Assembly: GCA_025358395.1 (NCBI GenBank)
Contig: JANYJT010000260.1
Span: 1 to 34,663, forward strand
Reading direction: 5' to 3'
Source of the DNA: Bacteroidia bacterium
GTDB taxonomy: Bacteria; Bacteroidota; Bacteroidia; Bacteroidales; Prolixibacteraceae
DNA: 34,663 nt
The first letter of the stretch is position 1. The number at the start of each line of letters is the position of its first letter. This document shows positions 26,841 through 34,216 of this stretch, in pieces. The notes beneath the pieces are model-generated. The model searched no databases. It was not told where the DNA came from and saw nothing but the letters and a program-made list of their open reading frames with translations. The position numbers and the translations under genes were made by a program.

Positions 26841-26882
26841 TACTCAAAAATCTGAGTAAAATTACTCAATGTACTGAGTAAT
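26841..26882. promoter_or_regulatory. Double palindromic operator-like site before the response regulator
   Basis: Two palindromes share one layout: TACTCA-N6-TGAGTA at 26841-26858, and ATTACTCA-N6-TGAGTAAT at 26861-26882. The four half-sites lie 12, 10 and 12 bases apart and the two centres are 22 bases apart, about two helical turns. They occupy the gap between the CDF gene and the response regulator start. The arrangement suggests cooperative binding of two protein dimers. An RNA hairpin role is possible but no U-run follows. Confidence 0.7.
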
Positions 26883-26913
26883 TTAAATTCTGCCGGCAAA
26901 ATAATCATTAAAG

Positions 26914-27804
26914 CTATAACCCATCCTGCATTTCTGTCTGCACATGACCGGGATCCTCCGGTTCTGCATGGATGTAAACTTCACTTCGCTTGATGCGTGA
27001 GCCAATCTCATTTTCAATCTTGTCACAGATCTCATGAACCTGCCTGAGGCTTAAATCCGGATCCAGATGAACATTGACCTTGACAAAGGTGTCTGCTCCT
27101 GAAGTCCTGATCTTCAAACTATGGAATTGCTTTACCTCTAAAAATTCAGAGAGGGTTTTCCTGACCAGATCGATCGTGCCTTTCGGGGCTTTATCTAATA
27201 GAACATCGATGGACCTCTTGCCAAGTTGGTAGGATACAAACAGAACGATTATGGCAACGCCTAAAGCAGCAATGGAATCAGCAAAATAGTAACCAAAATT
27301 GGCACAGATCAGACCGAGGAGAACCACAGCCGAGCTCCATATATCGGTCGAAAAATGAAGTGCATCGGCTTCGAGTGCCTGACTATTGTACTTTTTGGCA
27401 ACTCTGCTCAAAGCCCTGGAGCGGGAAATATCAATGATAATTGAACTGATCACAACGATATAACTCCAAACTCCTACTTCAATATGTGTCTTTCCGGTAA
27501 TTAAGCGGTTTGAAGCTTCATAAACGATCCAAATACAAGTAATTACCAACAGAATTGTTTCAATAAATGCTGAAAAATTTTCAATTTTCCCGTGTCCGTA
27601 ATTGTGCTGTTTATCTGCCGGCTTATCGGAAATACGCACAGAAAAATAGGTGATTATGGCTGCAATCATATCCAGACCGGAATGCAATGCTTCCGATAGA
27701 ATTCCCAAACTGCCTGTCATAATGCCAATAACCAACTTTGAAATGGTCAGAAAAACGGCTGCAAAAACGGATAAAAGAGCAACGTTCAGCTTTTCTTGTT
27801 GCAT
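26914..27804 (-). CDS. Cation diffusion facilitator (zinc-type) efflux transporter
   Basis: A 296-residue CDF transporter with six membrane helices and a C-terminal cytoplasmic ferredoxin-like domain (~205-285). The transport site pairs are H41-x3-D45 in helix 2 (LHSGLDM) and H150-x3-D154 in helix 5 (LHFSTDIW); the His-Asp/His-Asp set is typical of zinc/cadmium members, while FieF-like members have Asp in place of the first His. YGHGKIENFSAF (69-80) is a family signature. It exports divalent metal in exchange for protons. It is on the same strand as, and 82 bases upstream of, the two-component system, so metal-responsive control is plausible. Confidence 0.92.
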   Translation of the reverse strand: MQQEKLNVALLSVFAAVFLTISKLVIGIMTGSLGILSEALHSGLDMIAAIITYFSVRISDKPADKQHNYGHGKIENFSAFIETILLVITCIWIVYEASNRLITGKTHIEVGVWSYIVVISSIIIDISRSRALSRVAKKYNSQALEADALHFSTDIWSSAVVLLGLICANFGYYFADSIAALGVAIIVLFVSYQLGKRSIDVLLDKAPKGTIDLVRKTLSEFLEVKQFHSLKIRTSGADTFVKVNVHLDPDLSLRQVHEICDKIENEIGSRIKRSEVYIHAEPEDPGHVQTEMQDGL

Positions 27805-27943
27805 ACTTGGGAATTTTCTAGAGTAAGGTTCGTAAAAATTTGATTTAAAGATATTCCAATTTAGTTAAAAAAAAGTGAATTTTTTGAGATAAGCGAAAAT
27901 TTTACTAACTTGGTCTATTATTGGAACTTAAAAAATTTACACC

Positions 27944-28369
27944 ATGATCGAAACGAGTCATTTTCACCCAATGCTGGTACATTTTCCAATTGCTTTGGTA
28001 ACTTTTGGATACATCGCGGAAGTGGGTTCGCTTATCATAAAAAAAGAACTTTACTTATCTAAAATTAGTTTGTATCTATTGGTTTTCGGTACACTATCTG
28101 CTATCGCTGCTTACTTAACCGGTCAGCTATTTACGGCTGATATGTCCGGTGCAGCTGAGGAAATAAGAAGTTGGCACGAAACTTTTGCCGGAATTTCGAT
28201 GGGATTACTGATTATTACTGCGGCCATCAGGTCGTACCATTGTTACAAGGAAAATTGTAACAAATACAAATTGTTTACGTTTACCCTGTATTCGGTGGCG
28301 ACAATAGCCGTTTCTATTACCGGATATCTGGGTGGCACGCTTGTTTACAGTTACATGATGCCACTTTAA
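27944..28369 (+). CDS. DUF2231 membrane protein
   Basis: A 141-residue protein with four hydrophobic helices. The N-terminal HPMLVHFPIAL (residues 8-18) and the late GYLGGTLVY are hallmarks of DUF2231. Several histidines (H6, H8, H13, and one in SWHETF) could bind a haem or a metal, but the function is not established. It is divergent from the CDF gene and lies 31 bases upstream of the rubrerythrin gene on the same strand, so both are probably transcribed together, which suggests an oxidative or redox context. Confidence 0.82.
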   Translation: MIETSHFHPMLVHFPIALVTFGYIAEVGSLIIKKELYLSKISLYLLVFGTLSAIAAYLTGQLFTADMSGAAEEIRSWHETFAGISMGLLIITAAIRSYHCYKENCNKYKLFTFTLYSVATIAVSITGYLGGTLVYSYMMPL

Positions 28370-28400
28370 TTTTAAATAATTTTCAAAAAACAAAAAAACC

Positions 28401-29012
28401 ATGAGAACAATTTATTTATTAGCAGTAGCTGCCATGATTGCGTTTTCCAGTTGCAATGAGGCCAAACCAGTCAAAACAATTGAGAATCTGAAAGCAGGAA
28501 TTAAAGGTGAGACTACTGCAAGTGCCAAGTATGCAGCCTTCTCTTTAAAAGCAAAGGAAGAAGGACACGATGCAATTTCAAAACTATTTGCTGCCGCTTC
28601 TAAGGCTGAAGAAATTCATGCCGGTAACCACAGAAAGGTATTGGAAGGTTTGGGTGTTAAGATGGATGATTTTAAACCTGAATTTGAAGTAAAAACCACT
28701 GCTGAAAATCTTCAGGCAGCCATTGAGGGTGAAGGATACGAAGTGAGTACCATGTATCCTCAGTTCCTTGCTGATGCCAAAGCAGAAAAGGTTGGTAAAG
28801 CTGAAAAGTCCTTCACTTGGGCGTATGATACAGAAAAAAAACACCACGATTTTTATGTAAAAGCACTTGAGTCTTTGAAAACATCCACCGAGAATACGCT
28901 ACCTGTACAATATGCTGTTTGCCCTGTTTGCGGTAATACTTATGACAATGCAAAACTCGATGCAAAATGCGCCTTCTGCCAGACAGGCAAAGAAAAGTTT
29001 TTGATAATTTGA
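28401..29012 (+). CDS. Lipoprotein rubrerythrin
   Basis: A 203-residue rubrerythrin with an unusual export signal. Residues 1-18 (MRTIYLLAVAAMIAFSSC) form a lipoprotein signal peptide with lipobox FSSC; C18 would be lipidated. The ferritin-like domain (~25-160) has diiron ligands in GETTASAKYAAF (E37), AEEIHAGNHRKVLE (E70/E71, H73), EGEGYEVSTMYP and DTEKKHHDFY (E145, H148). The rubredoxin domain has C174, C177, C190 and C193 in CPVCG and CAFC. Rubrerythrins usually reduce peroxide in the cytoplasm with electrons from rubredoxin or NADH; a membrane-tethered periplasmic form would need another donor. A terminator follows at 29031-29061. Confidence 0.93.
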   Translation: MRTIYLLAVAAMIAFSSCNEAKPVKTIENLKAGIKGETTASAKYAAFSLKAKEEGHDAISKLFAAASKAEEIHAGNHRKVLEGLGVKMDDFKPEFEVKTTAENLQAAIEGEGYEVSTMYPQFLADAKAEKVGKAEKSFTWAYDTEKKHHDFYVKALESLKTSTENTLPVQYAVCPVCGNTYDNAKLDAKCAFCQTGKEKFLII

Positions 29013-29030
29013 TTCTTGTTTCTGTAAAAT

Positions 29031-29061
29031 AAAAAAGAGGGCCGAAAAGTCCTCTTTTTTT
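29031..29061 (+). terminator. Terminator after rubrerythrin
   Basis: A ten-base inverted repeat (29031-29040 AAAAAAGAGG with 29051-29060 CCTCTTTTTT) with a ten-base loop ends in a U-run. Since the arms are A- and T-rich on both sides it could also serve the minus-strand gene ending at 29089. Confidence 0.85.
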
Positions 29062-29088
29062 ATGTTCATCAGTCACATGATCCACTTC

Positions 29089-30012
29089 TTAAAAATTATC
29101 AACCTTTCGGTAGGCTTCAATCAATGCCAGTTCCCCTTCCTTGCCTTTGATGCTTCGGCCATGTTCCATGCATAACACATCATCGTAACCTTTGCTTTGG
29201 ATGAATTTGAAAATGTTAACAAAATTGATCTCTCCGGTACCCGGCTCTTTCCTACCGGGATTATCGCCCAGGTGAAATGCGGCAATTTCGCTCCAGCAGG
29301 ATTCAATGTTGGGAATTAGGTTTCCCTCGGTAATCTGCTGGTGATAAAGGTCATCCACAATTTTACAGGCTGGGCTATTTACTCCCCTGCATATGGCATA
29401 AGTCTGAGGCATATCTGTCAGGAACAATCCCGGGTGATCCCGCTTGTTAAGTGGCTCAAGTACGATGGTCATGCCTCCCTGATTTGCAATGTCACTCAAT
29501 TCACGCATGATGTCAATCACATTCGCAGTCTGAAACCCCATATCCATGTGTTCGTTGTAGCGACCGGGAACCATCAATGCCCATTTAAGACCATTTCGCC
29601 GGCAAACTTCGACTCCGGCCTTGACCTTGTCGACCAGCATCTGACGAATGTCATTGTCTTTCAACACCATGGACTCCTTGCTAAAATCGGCATACAAGAC
29701 AAATGGTCCCATTTTCATGTTCAGTCTATTGATTTCAGCCATAATTTTCGCCTGATCCTCAACTGATTTCCCCATGAATCCGTTGTCAAACATAGCCCGA
29801 AATCCCTGATCGTTGCAGAATTTTATCTGATCAATCGGATCTTTACCCGCCAATTCATTGAAAGTACCAAAGCCAGGAGCATATCTCAGTTTAAAGAATG
29901 CACTGTTTGATGGCTTGGTATCTTCAAATCCGGGCATTCCGAAAAGCGATGTTCCAAGTCCCGTAAAAGCAATTGCTGCAGTAGATTTTTGAATGAAATT
30001 TCTTCTTTGCAT
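29089..30012 (-). CDS. Exported hydroxypyruvate isomerase-like TIM-barrel protein
   Basis: A 307-residue sugar isomerase/epimerase-like protein. The N-terminus MQRRNFIQKSTAAIAF looks like a twin-arginine export signal, common in Bacteroidota members. The TIM barrel carries the metal ligands expected for the Hyi group: E186 (IVLEPLNKRDHPG), D220 (KIVDDLYHQQ), H247 (FHLGDNPGRKEPGTGEINF) and E283 (CMEHG). Hyi interconverts hydroxypyruvate and tartronate semialdehyde, but exported relatives probably act on sugar derivatives, so the substrate is open. It stands alone, convergent with the rubrerythrin gene. Confidence 0.88.
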   Translation of the reverse strand: MQRRNFIQKSTAAIAFTGLGTSLFGMPGFEDTKPSNSAFFKLRYAPGFGTFNELAGKDPIDQIKFCNDQGFRAMFDNGFMGKSVEDQAKIMAEINRLNMKMGPFVLYADFSKESMVLKDNDIRQMLVDKVKAGVEVCRRNGLKWALMVPGRYNEHMDMGFQTANVIDIMRELSDIANQGGMTIVLEPLNKRDHPGLFLTDMPQTYAICRGVNSPACKIVDDLYHQQITEGNLIPNIESCWSEIAAFHLGDNPGRKEPGTGEINFVNIFKFIQSKGYDDVLCMEHGRSIKGKEGELALIEAYRKVDNF

Positions 30013-30091
30013 GTTATTGGATTTGTATAAAAAATTGATCCTTCATGGTAATTAAAACATGAAGAAAAACTAAACAGTATTTAATAGTGAA

Positions 30092-30298
30092 TTAAAATGA
30101 TTCCTTTGGAATGATGATCCACATGATAAGATACGCTAAGATGCCGGCACCTCCAAAGATCGCTACCAATGCAAATGCCAGTCGTACGAGGGTTGGGTCA
30201 ATATCTAAATAGTTAGCAAGTCCTCCGCAAACACCTGCGATCATCTTATCGTTCGAACGTTTCAATCTTTTTGGGCCTTCCGGCTGAATAATTTCCAT
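30092..30298 (-). CDS. PspC domain membrane protein
   Basis: A 68-residue PspC-domain protein. The motif [20 protein letters not shown] (14-33) followed by [11 protein letters not shown] and one long hydrophobic stretch (~39-63) is typical of PspC. In enterobacteria PspC is a membrane-stress sensor; short stand-alone forms in Bacteroidota have no assigned role. The neighbours do not form a psp operon. Confidence 0.93.
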   Translation of the reverse strand: MEIIQPEGPKRLKRSNDKMIAGVCGGLANYLDIDPTLVRLAFALVAIFGGAGILAYLIMWIIIPKESF

Positions 30299-30340
30299 AA
30301 TTTCTGTTTTGGTCTATTTCGGCTATATTCGCTTAAATTG

Positions 30341-30712
30341 CTAATTCTCAGAATCATCCTCAAGTTTATCAAGTTCCTCTTCATATTCCAGCTCAAGTTC
30401 CATAAACTCTTCTGCCTGCTCAAGTAACTCAGCTTTTAATTCCTTGCTTTCAGGCTCATCGTCAATCCAATGGATCTCCTGATCAACACTAAATCCTTCC
30501 AGATCACATCCAACAATAAACCGGGGTTGTTCTGTGTGAATAATAAAAATGGTGTCTGGTAGTACCTGGGAATTGTCTGCGAGTAAAAATTTTGGAAGCA
30601 TTTTGACGATATTTTTATTGAATAACAAAAGGTTGGATGATACTTCAAATGTAAAATAATTTTCGGAGAGTCTTGCAATGACAGCCTGGCTTTTTTTTTG
30701 CAGGTAAACCAA
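30341..30712 (-). CDS. Hypothetical acidic protein with an uncertain start at a poly-A run
   Basis: A frame of up to 123 codons that I do not recognise. The central part (PDTIFIIHTEQPRFIVGCDL) looks like folded beta-rich protein and the last ~45 residues are very acidic and helical (ELELEYEEELDKLEDD). The longest start is TTG at 30712; the first ATG is at residue 38 (30601). A second frame starting ATG at 30750 reaches the same A9 run (plus-strand T9 at 30691-30699), and a one-base slip there would join MSVIQVNLNRVNNWFTCKKK to the main frame. It may be a sequencing error, true slippage or a broken gene. Confidence 0.5.
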   Translation of the reverse strand: MVYLQKKSQAVIARLSENYFTFEVSSNLLLFNKNIVKMLPKFLLADNSQVLPDTIFIIHTEQPRFIVGCDLEGFSVDQEIHWIDDEPESKELKAELLEQAEEFMELELEYEEELDKLEDDSEN

Positions 30713-30960
30713 TTGTTAACCCGATTCAAATTCACTTGAATTACTGACATATTATCATGAATATGAGAATGTTATGTCTTTTTGTCAGAGAGATATTGAA
30801 CTCAAAATGTCAATTTGTCGCAAAAAAAAACGATCATAAACGTTATTCAATTGAAAATTAAGCAGAAGCACCATCAGATTCAACATTTGGCATAAAGATT
30901 GATTTATTGGAAACGTATCACATTTGCGTGGTATCGAAATTAAAATATTAATTAAAAAAT

Positions 30961-30966
30961 AGGAGG
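30961..30966 (+). promoter_or_regulatory. Strong Shine-Dalgarno sequence of hsp20
   Basis: AGGAGG lies eight bases before the hsp20 ATG at 30975. A full Shine-Dalgarno is uncommon in Bacteroidota and not seen before most other genes here, so high translation is expected for this chaperone. Confidence 0.75.
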
Positions 30967-30974
30967 AATTTAAA

Positions 30975-31415
30975 ATGACACTTATCAGAACATCAAACAG
31001 ACTTTATCCATCTGTATTCAGCAATCTGTTTAACAGGGAATTGGTGGACTGGAACAACGCGGTATTTTCATCCGAAGATTCAACCTTGCCTGCCGTAAAC
31101 ATCGCGGAGGACGAAAATCGGATCCAGATCGAGGTCGCTGCACCCGGAATGAAAAAAGAGGATTTCAAGATCGACCTGGAGCACAATCGTTTGACTGTTT
31201 CGGCCGAAATTTCATCCGAAAGCAGTGAATCCGGAGAACGCTATTCACGTAAGGAGTTTAGCTACCGTTCTTTCCGCAGACAATTCAATATACCTGTGGA
31301 AACCATCAACGGAGAGCAAATCCAGGCTTCCTACAAAGATGGAATTCTTTTGTTGACACTTCCAAAACGGGAAGAGTTAAAACCAAAACCCGCAAGGGCC
31401 ATTGAAATCCAATAA
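30975..31415 (+). CDS. hsp20: Small heat shock protein, Hsp20/alpha-crystallin family
   Basis: A 146-residue ATP-independent holdase that binds unfolding proteins. The alpha-crystallin domain (~35-135) has LPAVNIAEDE, IEVAAPGMKKEDFKIDLE, and the terminal ASYKDGILLLTLPK. The final ARAIEIQ carries an I-x-I-like motif used in oligomer assembly. It has a strong Shine-Dalgarno, a 260-base upstream region, and a UUCG-capped terminator, so it is an independent unit. Confidence 0.95.
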   Translation: MTLIRTSNRLYPSVFSNLFNRELVDWNNAVFSSEDSTLPAVNIAEDENRIQIEVAAPGMKKEDFKIDLEHNRLTVSAEISSESSESGERYSRKEFSYRSFRRQFNIPVETINGEQIQASYKDGILLLTLPKREELKPKPARAIEIQ

Positions 31416-31420
31416 TCAGT

Positions 31421-31449
31421 AGGGATCCTTCGGGGTCCCTCTTTTTTTT
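31421..31449 (+). terminator. UUCG-tetraloop terminator of hsp20
   Basis: AGGGATCC and GGGTCCCT (31421-31428 and 31433-31440) form an eight-base stem with one G-U pair, closed by the very stable loop TTCG, followed by C and eight U residues. Confidence 0.93.
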
Positions 31450-31460
31450 ATCGGATCTGC

Positions 31461-31468
31461 TATCTTTG
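31461..31468 (+). promoter_or_regulatory. Candidate mnmE -7 box
   Basis: TATCTTTG matches the Bacteroidota -7 consensus TAnnTTTG exactly and lies 17 bases before the mnmE ATG. The -33 region would overlap the hsp20 terminator U-run, so the -33 element is not clear. Confidence 0.5.
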
Positions 31469-31485
31469 TAAAAATTTTGTGCCGC

Positions 31486-32880
31486 ATGTTCGACGATTCT
31501 ACCATTTGTGCCATCTCCACCCCTTCCGGAACGGGTGGCATCGCAGTGATCAGGCTTTCGGGAAAAAATGCAATCAAGATGGCAGATTCAATTTTCCGTT
31601 CGCCGGTTAAGGGGAAAAAGTTGGTGGATCAGTTGGCAAATACACTGCATTTTGGCGCCATATACAAGAATGTCGACTTGCTGGACGAAGTTGTTATAGG
31701 ACTTTTTCGGGCACCGCACTCATACACCGGAGAAGATGTAGTGGAGATTTCTTGCCATGGGTCTCAATTTGTACAGCAGCAGATCCTTCAGTTGCTCATC
31801 GAATGTGGTGCAGAATTGGCCAAACCGGGCGAGTTTACCCAACGCGCATTTCTACATGGAAAGTTGGATCTTTCGCAGGCCGAAGCAGTAGCCGACCTCA
31901 TCTCATCGGGCAACGCCGCCGCTCACAAGGTCGCTCTTAACCAGATGCGGGGAGGATTTTCACAGGAGATCAAACTCTTGAGGGCCGAATTACTGCACTT
32001 TATTACCCTCGTAGAGCTCGAGCTCGATTTCAGTGAGGAGGATGTTGAATTCGCCGATCGCTCTCAACTTATTGCCTTATCCCGAAAAGTAGAATCTCTC
32101 CTCCGGAAGCTGGCTGACTCTTTCATCCTCGGAAATGCCATTAAAAATGGCATTCCGGTCGCGATCATAGGCGAGACGAATGTTGGCAAATCGACTTTGT
32201 TGAATGCGCTTCTTAATGAGGAAAAAGCCATAGTATCTGAAATTCACGGCACCACCCGCGATGTCATTGAAGATGTCGTGAACCTGGATGGCGTCCTGTT
32301 CCGCTTCTTTGATACTGCCGGATTGCGTGAGACCACCGATACCATTGAAAATATGGGCATTGAACGTTCCTACCGGAAGCTGGAGCAAGCCAGGGTGGTT
32401 TTGCTGGTATTGGACCTCACCTCCTCTGCCGGGTCAATTCTTAGCAGGATTCGGGAGATCAGAAATAAGCTGGATAACCAGAAACTAATTCTGGTTGCCA
32501 ACAAGTCCGATTTAGTAACTGCAAAAGTTCGCGCTGAATTGGCTGCCTTGACTTTGAAAGACAACGAATCCCTTGTCTTCGTAGCGGCAAAATCCAAAGA
32601 AAATCTGGCGGGTTTAATCCGGTTGATGCAAGAATCTGTGTCTGTCAACAAGGTGCAGTCCGAGGATGTGATCGTAACCAATATCCGGCATTACGAAGCG
32701 CTAACAAATGCGCTCGAAGCCATCAGGCGCACCATCGCCGGACTGGAATCCAATCTTTCCGGCGAATTCCTGTCACAGGATATCCGTGAATGCCTGCATT
32801 GGCTGGGATCCATCACCGGGCAGATCACATCGGACGAGGTTTTGGGGAATATCTTTAAGAATTTTTGTATCGGAAAATAG
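31486..32880 (+). CDS. mnmE: tRNA uridine-5-carboxymethylaminomethyl modification GTPase
   Basis: A 464-residue GTPase that works with MnmG to modify the wobble uridine of certain tRNAs. The N-terminal tetrahydrofolate-binding domain starts DDSTICAISTPSGTGGIAVI. The G domain has G1 G229-ETNVGKS-236, G2 around T256-T257, G3 D276-TAG and G4 NKSD (339-342). The C-terminus ends with CIGK, whose cysteine C461 is conserved in the family. I choose ATG at 31486; the open frame extends upstream to a TTG at 31477, but the family begins near the ATG. No mnmG is nearby. Confidence 0.97.
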   Translation: MFDDSTICAISTPSGTGGIAVIRLSGKNAIKMADSIFRSPVKGKKLVDQLANTLHFGAIYKNVDLLDEVVIGLFRAPHSYTGEDVVEISCHGSQFVQQQILQLLIECGAELAKPGEFTQRAFLHGKLDLSQAEAVADLISSGNAAAHKVALNQMRGGFSQEIKLLRAELLHFITLVELELDFSEEDVEFADRSQLIALSRKVESLLRKLADSFILGNAIKNGIPVAIIGETNVGKSTLLNALLNEEKAIVSEIHGTTRDVIEDVVNLDGVLFRFFDTAGLRETTDTIENMGIERSYRKLEQARVVLLVLDLTSSAGSILSRIREIRNKLDNQKLILVANKSDLVTAKVRAELAALTLKDNESLVFVAAKSKENLAGLIRLMQESVSVNKVQSEDVIVTNIRHYEALTNALEAIRRTIAGLESNLSGEFLSQDIRECLHWLGSITGQITSDEVLGNIFKNFCIGK

Positions 32881-32913
32881 TAATATCAGGGAAATAACAT
32901 GCCCTTCCAGGTG

Positions 32914-32933
32914 TTATAAGAGTCTTCTTATAA
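32914..32933 (+). other. Short perfect hairpin after mnmE
   Basis: TTATAAGA-GTCT-TCTTATAA (8-base stem, 4-base loop) lies 33 bases after the mnmE stop. No U-run follows, so it is at best a weak terminator or an RNA-end protector. Confidence 0.4.
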
Positions 32934-33030
32934 TGCAAGTTTGATTTTGTCAATTATTTCTGAGTGGATATGGGCCTTATTAACTAAGTGTTGGCAGTTT
33001 AAAGTCCTAAATTTATTTTACTCGTTACAC

Positions 33031-33071
33031 AACATTTCTGGCAATATCCATCATCCATTGCCAAAAATGTT
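33031..33071. promoter_or_regulatory. Inverted repeat upstream of the AbiEi-like gene
   Basis: AACATTTCTGGCAAT (33031-33045) faces ATTGCCAAAAATGTT (33057-33071), 14 of 15 positions pairing, with an 11-base centre. It ends 30 bases before the AbiEi-like ATG. Characterised AbiEi proteins bind inverted repeats in their own promoter and repress it, so this is a good operator candidate. Confidence 0.65.
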
Positions 33072-33101
33072 ATACATTCACACATTCTTTAACAACTCGA
33101 A

Positions 33102-33830
33102 ATGGTAACAAACACAGATATACTATTTTTTGCCATTATCAATAAACAATTCACTCGCAAAGAGCTGATTGTCTATCTGAAGGAGCAAAAGCAAGCTGTT
33201 TCACCAAACGCAATATGGATACAACTGGATCGGCTTGTGAAGAGTAACGAATTGGTAAGAGTAGAACGTGGCGTTTATAGTTTGCCTGAAACTTCTAAAA
33301 AAGGTTTTATAGCTTTCGTTTCCGACGAAATAAAACAACTGAATTTGCAACTCAAAACGCAATTCCCTTTTGTAAACTTTTGCGTGTGGAGCAGCAAAGC
33401 AATCGCTCCATATATGTACCATGTCCCCATCCTCAACTATACTTATATTGATGTTGAACGTGATGTAACAGAATCAGTATTTGACTTTCTCAACAACAAC
33501 TGTTCTGTTCGCGTTTTTTTGTGTCCAGATCAGGATGATTTTAGCCGCTATATCAAGGGTACTGAATCGATTATAGTCCGCACATTAATATCCGAAGCTC
33601 CGCTACAAATGTTAGAAGGGTTTAATACCCCGAGCATTGAAAAAATACTGGTAGATGCAACAGGTGATGTTGAATTTGATTTTTTGCGAGGTGCTGAGAT
33701 AACCTATTTTTACAGAAACGTTGCAGAACGCTACAATATAAATAAAAGCAAACTCATGCGTTACGCCACACGTCGGGGACGCCGGCAGGAAGTAGAACAT
33801 CTATTTATTGCTGCTATCGGTAATTTTTAA
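33102..33830 (+). CDS. AbiEi-like antitoxin/regulator (DUF6577 type)
   Basis: A 242-residue protein with an N-terminal winged-helix region (~1-65: FTRKELIVYLKEQ, AIWIQLDRLVKSNELVRVERGVYSL) followed by an AbiEi/DUF6577-like domain (FVNFCVWSSKAIAPYM, CPDQDDFSRYI, NTPSIEKILVDATGDVEF, FYRNVAERYNINKSKLMRYA). AbiEi is the antitoxin and autorepressor of the AbiE abortive-infection toxin-antitoxin system; AbiEii, a nucleotidyltransferase-like toxin, normally follows immediately. No AbiEii follows here; the next 330 bases hold fragments only. The upstream inverted repeat (33031-33071) fits autoregulation. The gene stands at the edge of a likely defence island, next to hsdM. Confidence 0.75.
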   Translation: MVTNTDILFFAIINKQFTRKELIVYLKEQKQAVSPNAIWIQLDRLVKSNELVRVERGVYSLPETSKKGFIAFVSDEIKQLNLQLKTQFPFVNFCVWSSKAIAPYMYHVPILNYTYIDVERDVTESVFDFLNNNCSVRVFLCPDQDDFSRYIKGTESIIVRTLISEAPLQMLEGFNTPSIEKILVDATGDVEFDFLRGAEITYFYRNVAERYNINKSKLMRYATRRGRRQEVEHLFIAAIGNF

Positions 33831-33834
33831 GTAT

Positions 33835-33921
33835 ATGGTTATGAATGAGAAATACAAAATAGCTGAAGTCTACAATCGCAAACTGATTTACTTCGGCTAC
33901 TGGCAAATAGTGGCGGTGTAA
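33835..33921 (+). other. Short open frame of unknown nature
   Basis: A 28-codon frame (MVMNEKYKIAEVYNRKLIYF...) begins four bases after the AbiEi-like stop. I do not recognise it. It overlaps, in another frame, the start of the COG2865-like fragment and may be the 5' end of a gene broken by a deletion. Confidence 0.25.
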
Positions 33922-34163
33922 ATATCCCGAATGGCGTTGTAAATCCTGAAATCAAGAATCAAAATGGCGGTGTAAATTCAATGGAGCAACAAATCATGGA
34001 AACAATAAGAATGATGCCTGGTCTCAATGCACCGGCACTTGCCATAGCCCTTGGAAAAAGCCTGCGCACCACTCAGCGAACCCTGAAAATACTTTGCGAC
34101 AACCAAAAAATAGAGTTCAAAGGTGCACCAAAAAATGGAGGATATTTTTTAATAATAAGTTAA
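33867..34163 (+). pseudogene. C-terminal remnant of a COG2865-type (AlbA_2) regulator
   Basis: The frame is open from just after a TGA at 33864-33866 to a stop at 34161-34163. The translation includes the GGVN/NGVVN repeats (NSGGVNIPNGVVN, NGGVNS) typical of the linker in COG2865/AlbA_2 ATP-binding regulators, then their C-terminal winged helix (ALAIALGKSLRTTQRTLKIL, KIEFKGAPKNGGYF). The N-terminal AlbA_2 and ATPase parts are absent, and the first ATG (33981) leaves only 60 residues. It is most likely a remnant left after a deletion, although a short DNA-binding protein cannot be excluded. Confidence 0.65.
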
Positions 34164-34216
34164 TGGTTAACGGTTTGTGTTTAATAGGGAATGACAATAG
34201 AAACTCAAAATAAATA

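Noticed and set aside
31477..31485. TTG start of mnmE three codons upstream
   Set aside because: The MnmE family begins near the ATG at 31486, and the extra residues have no support.
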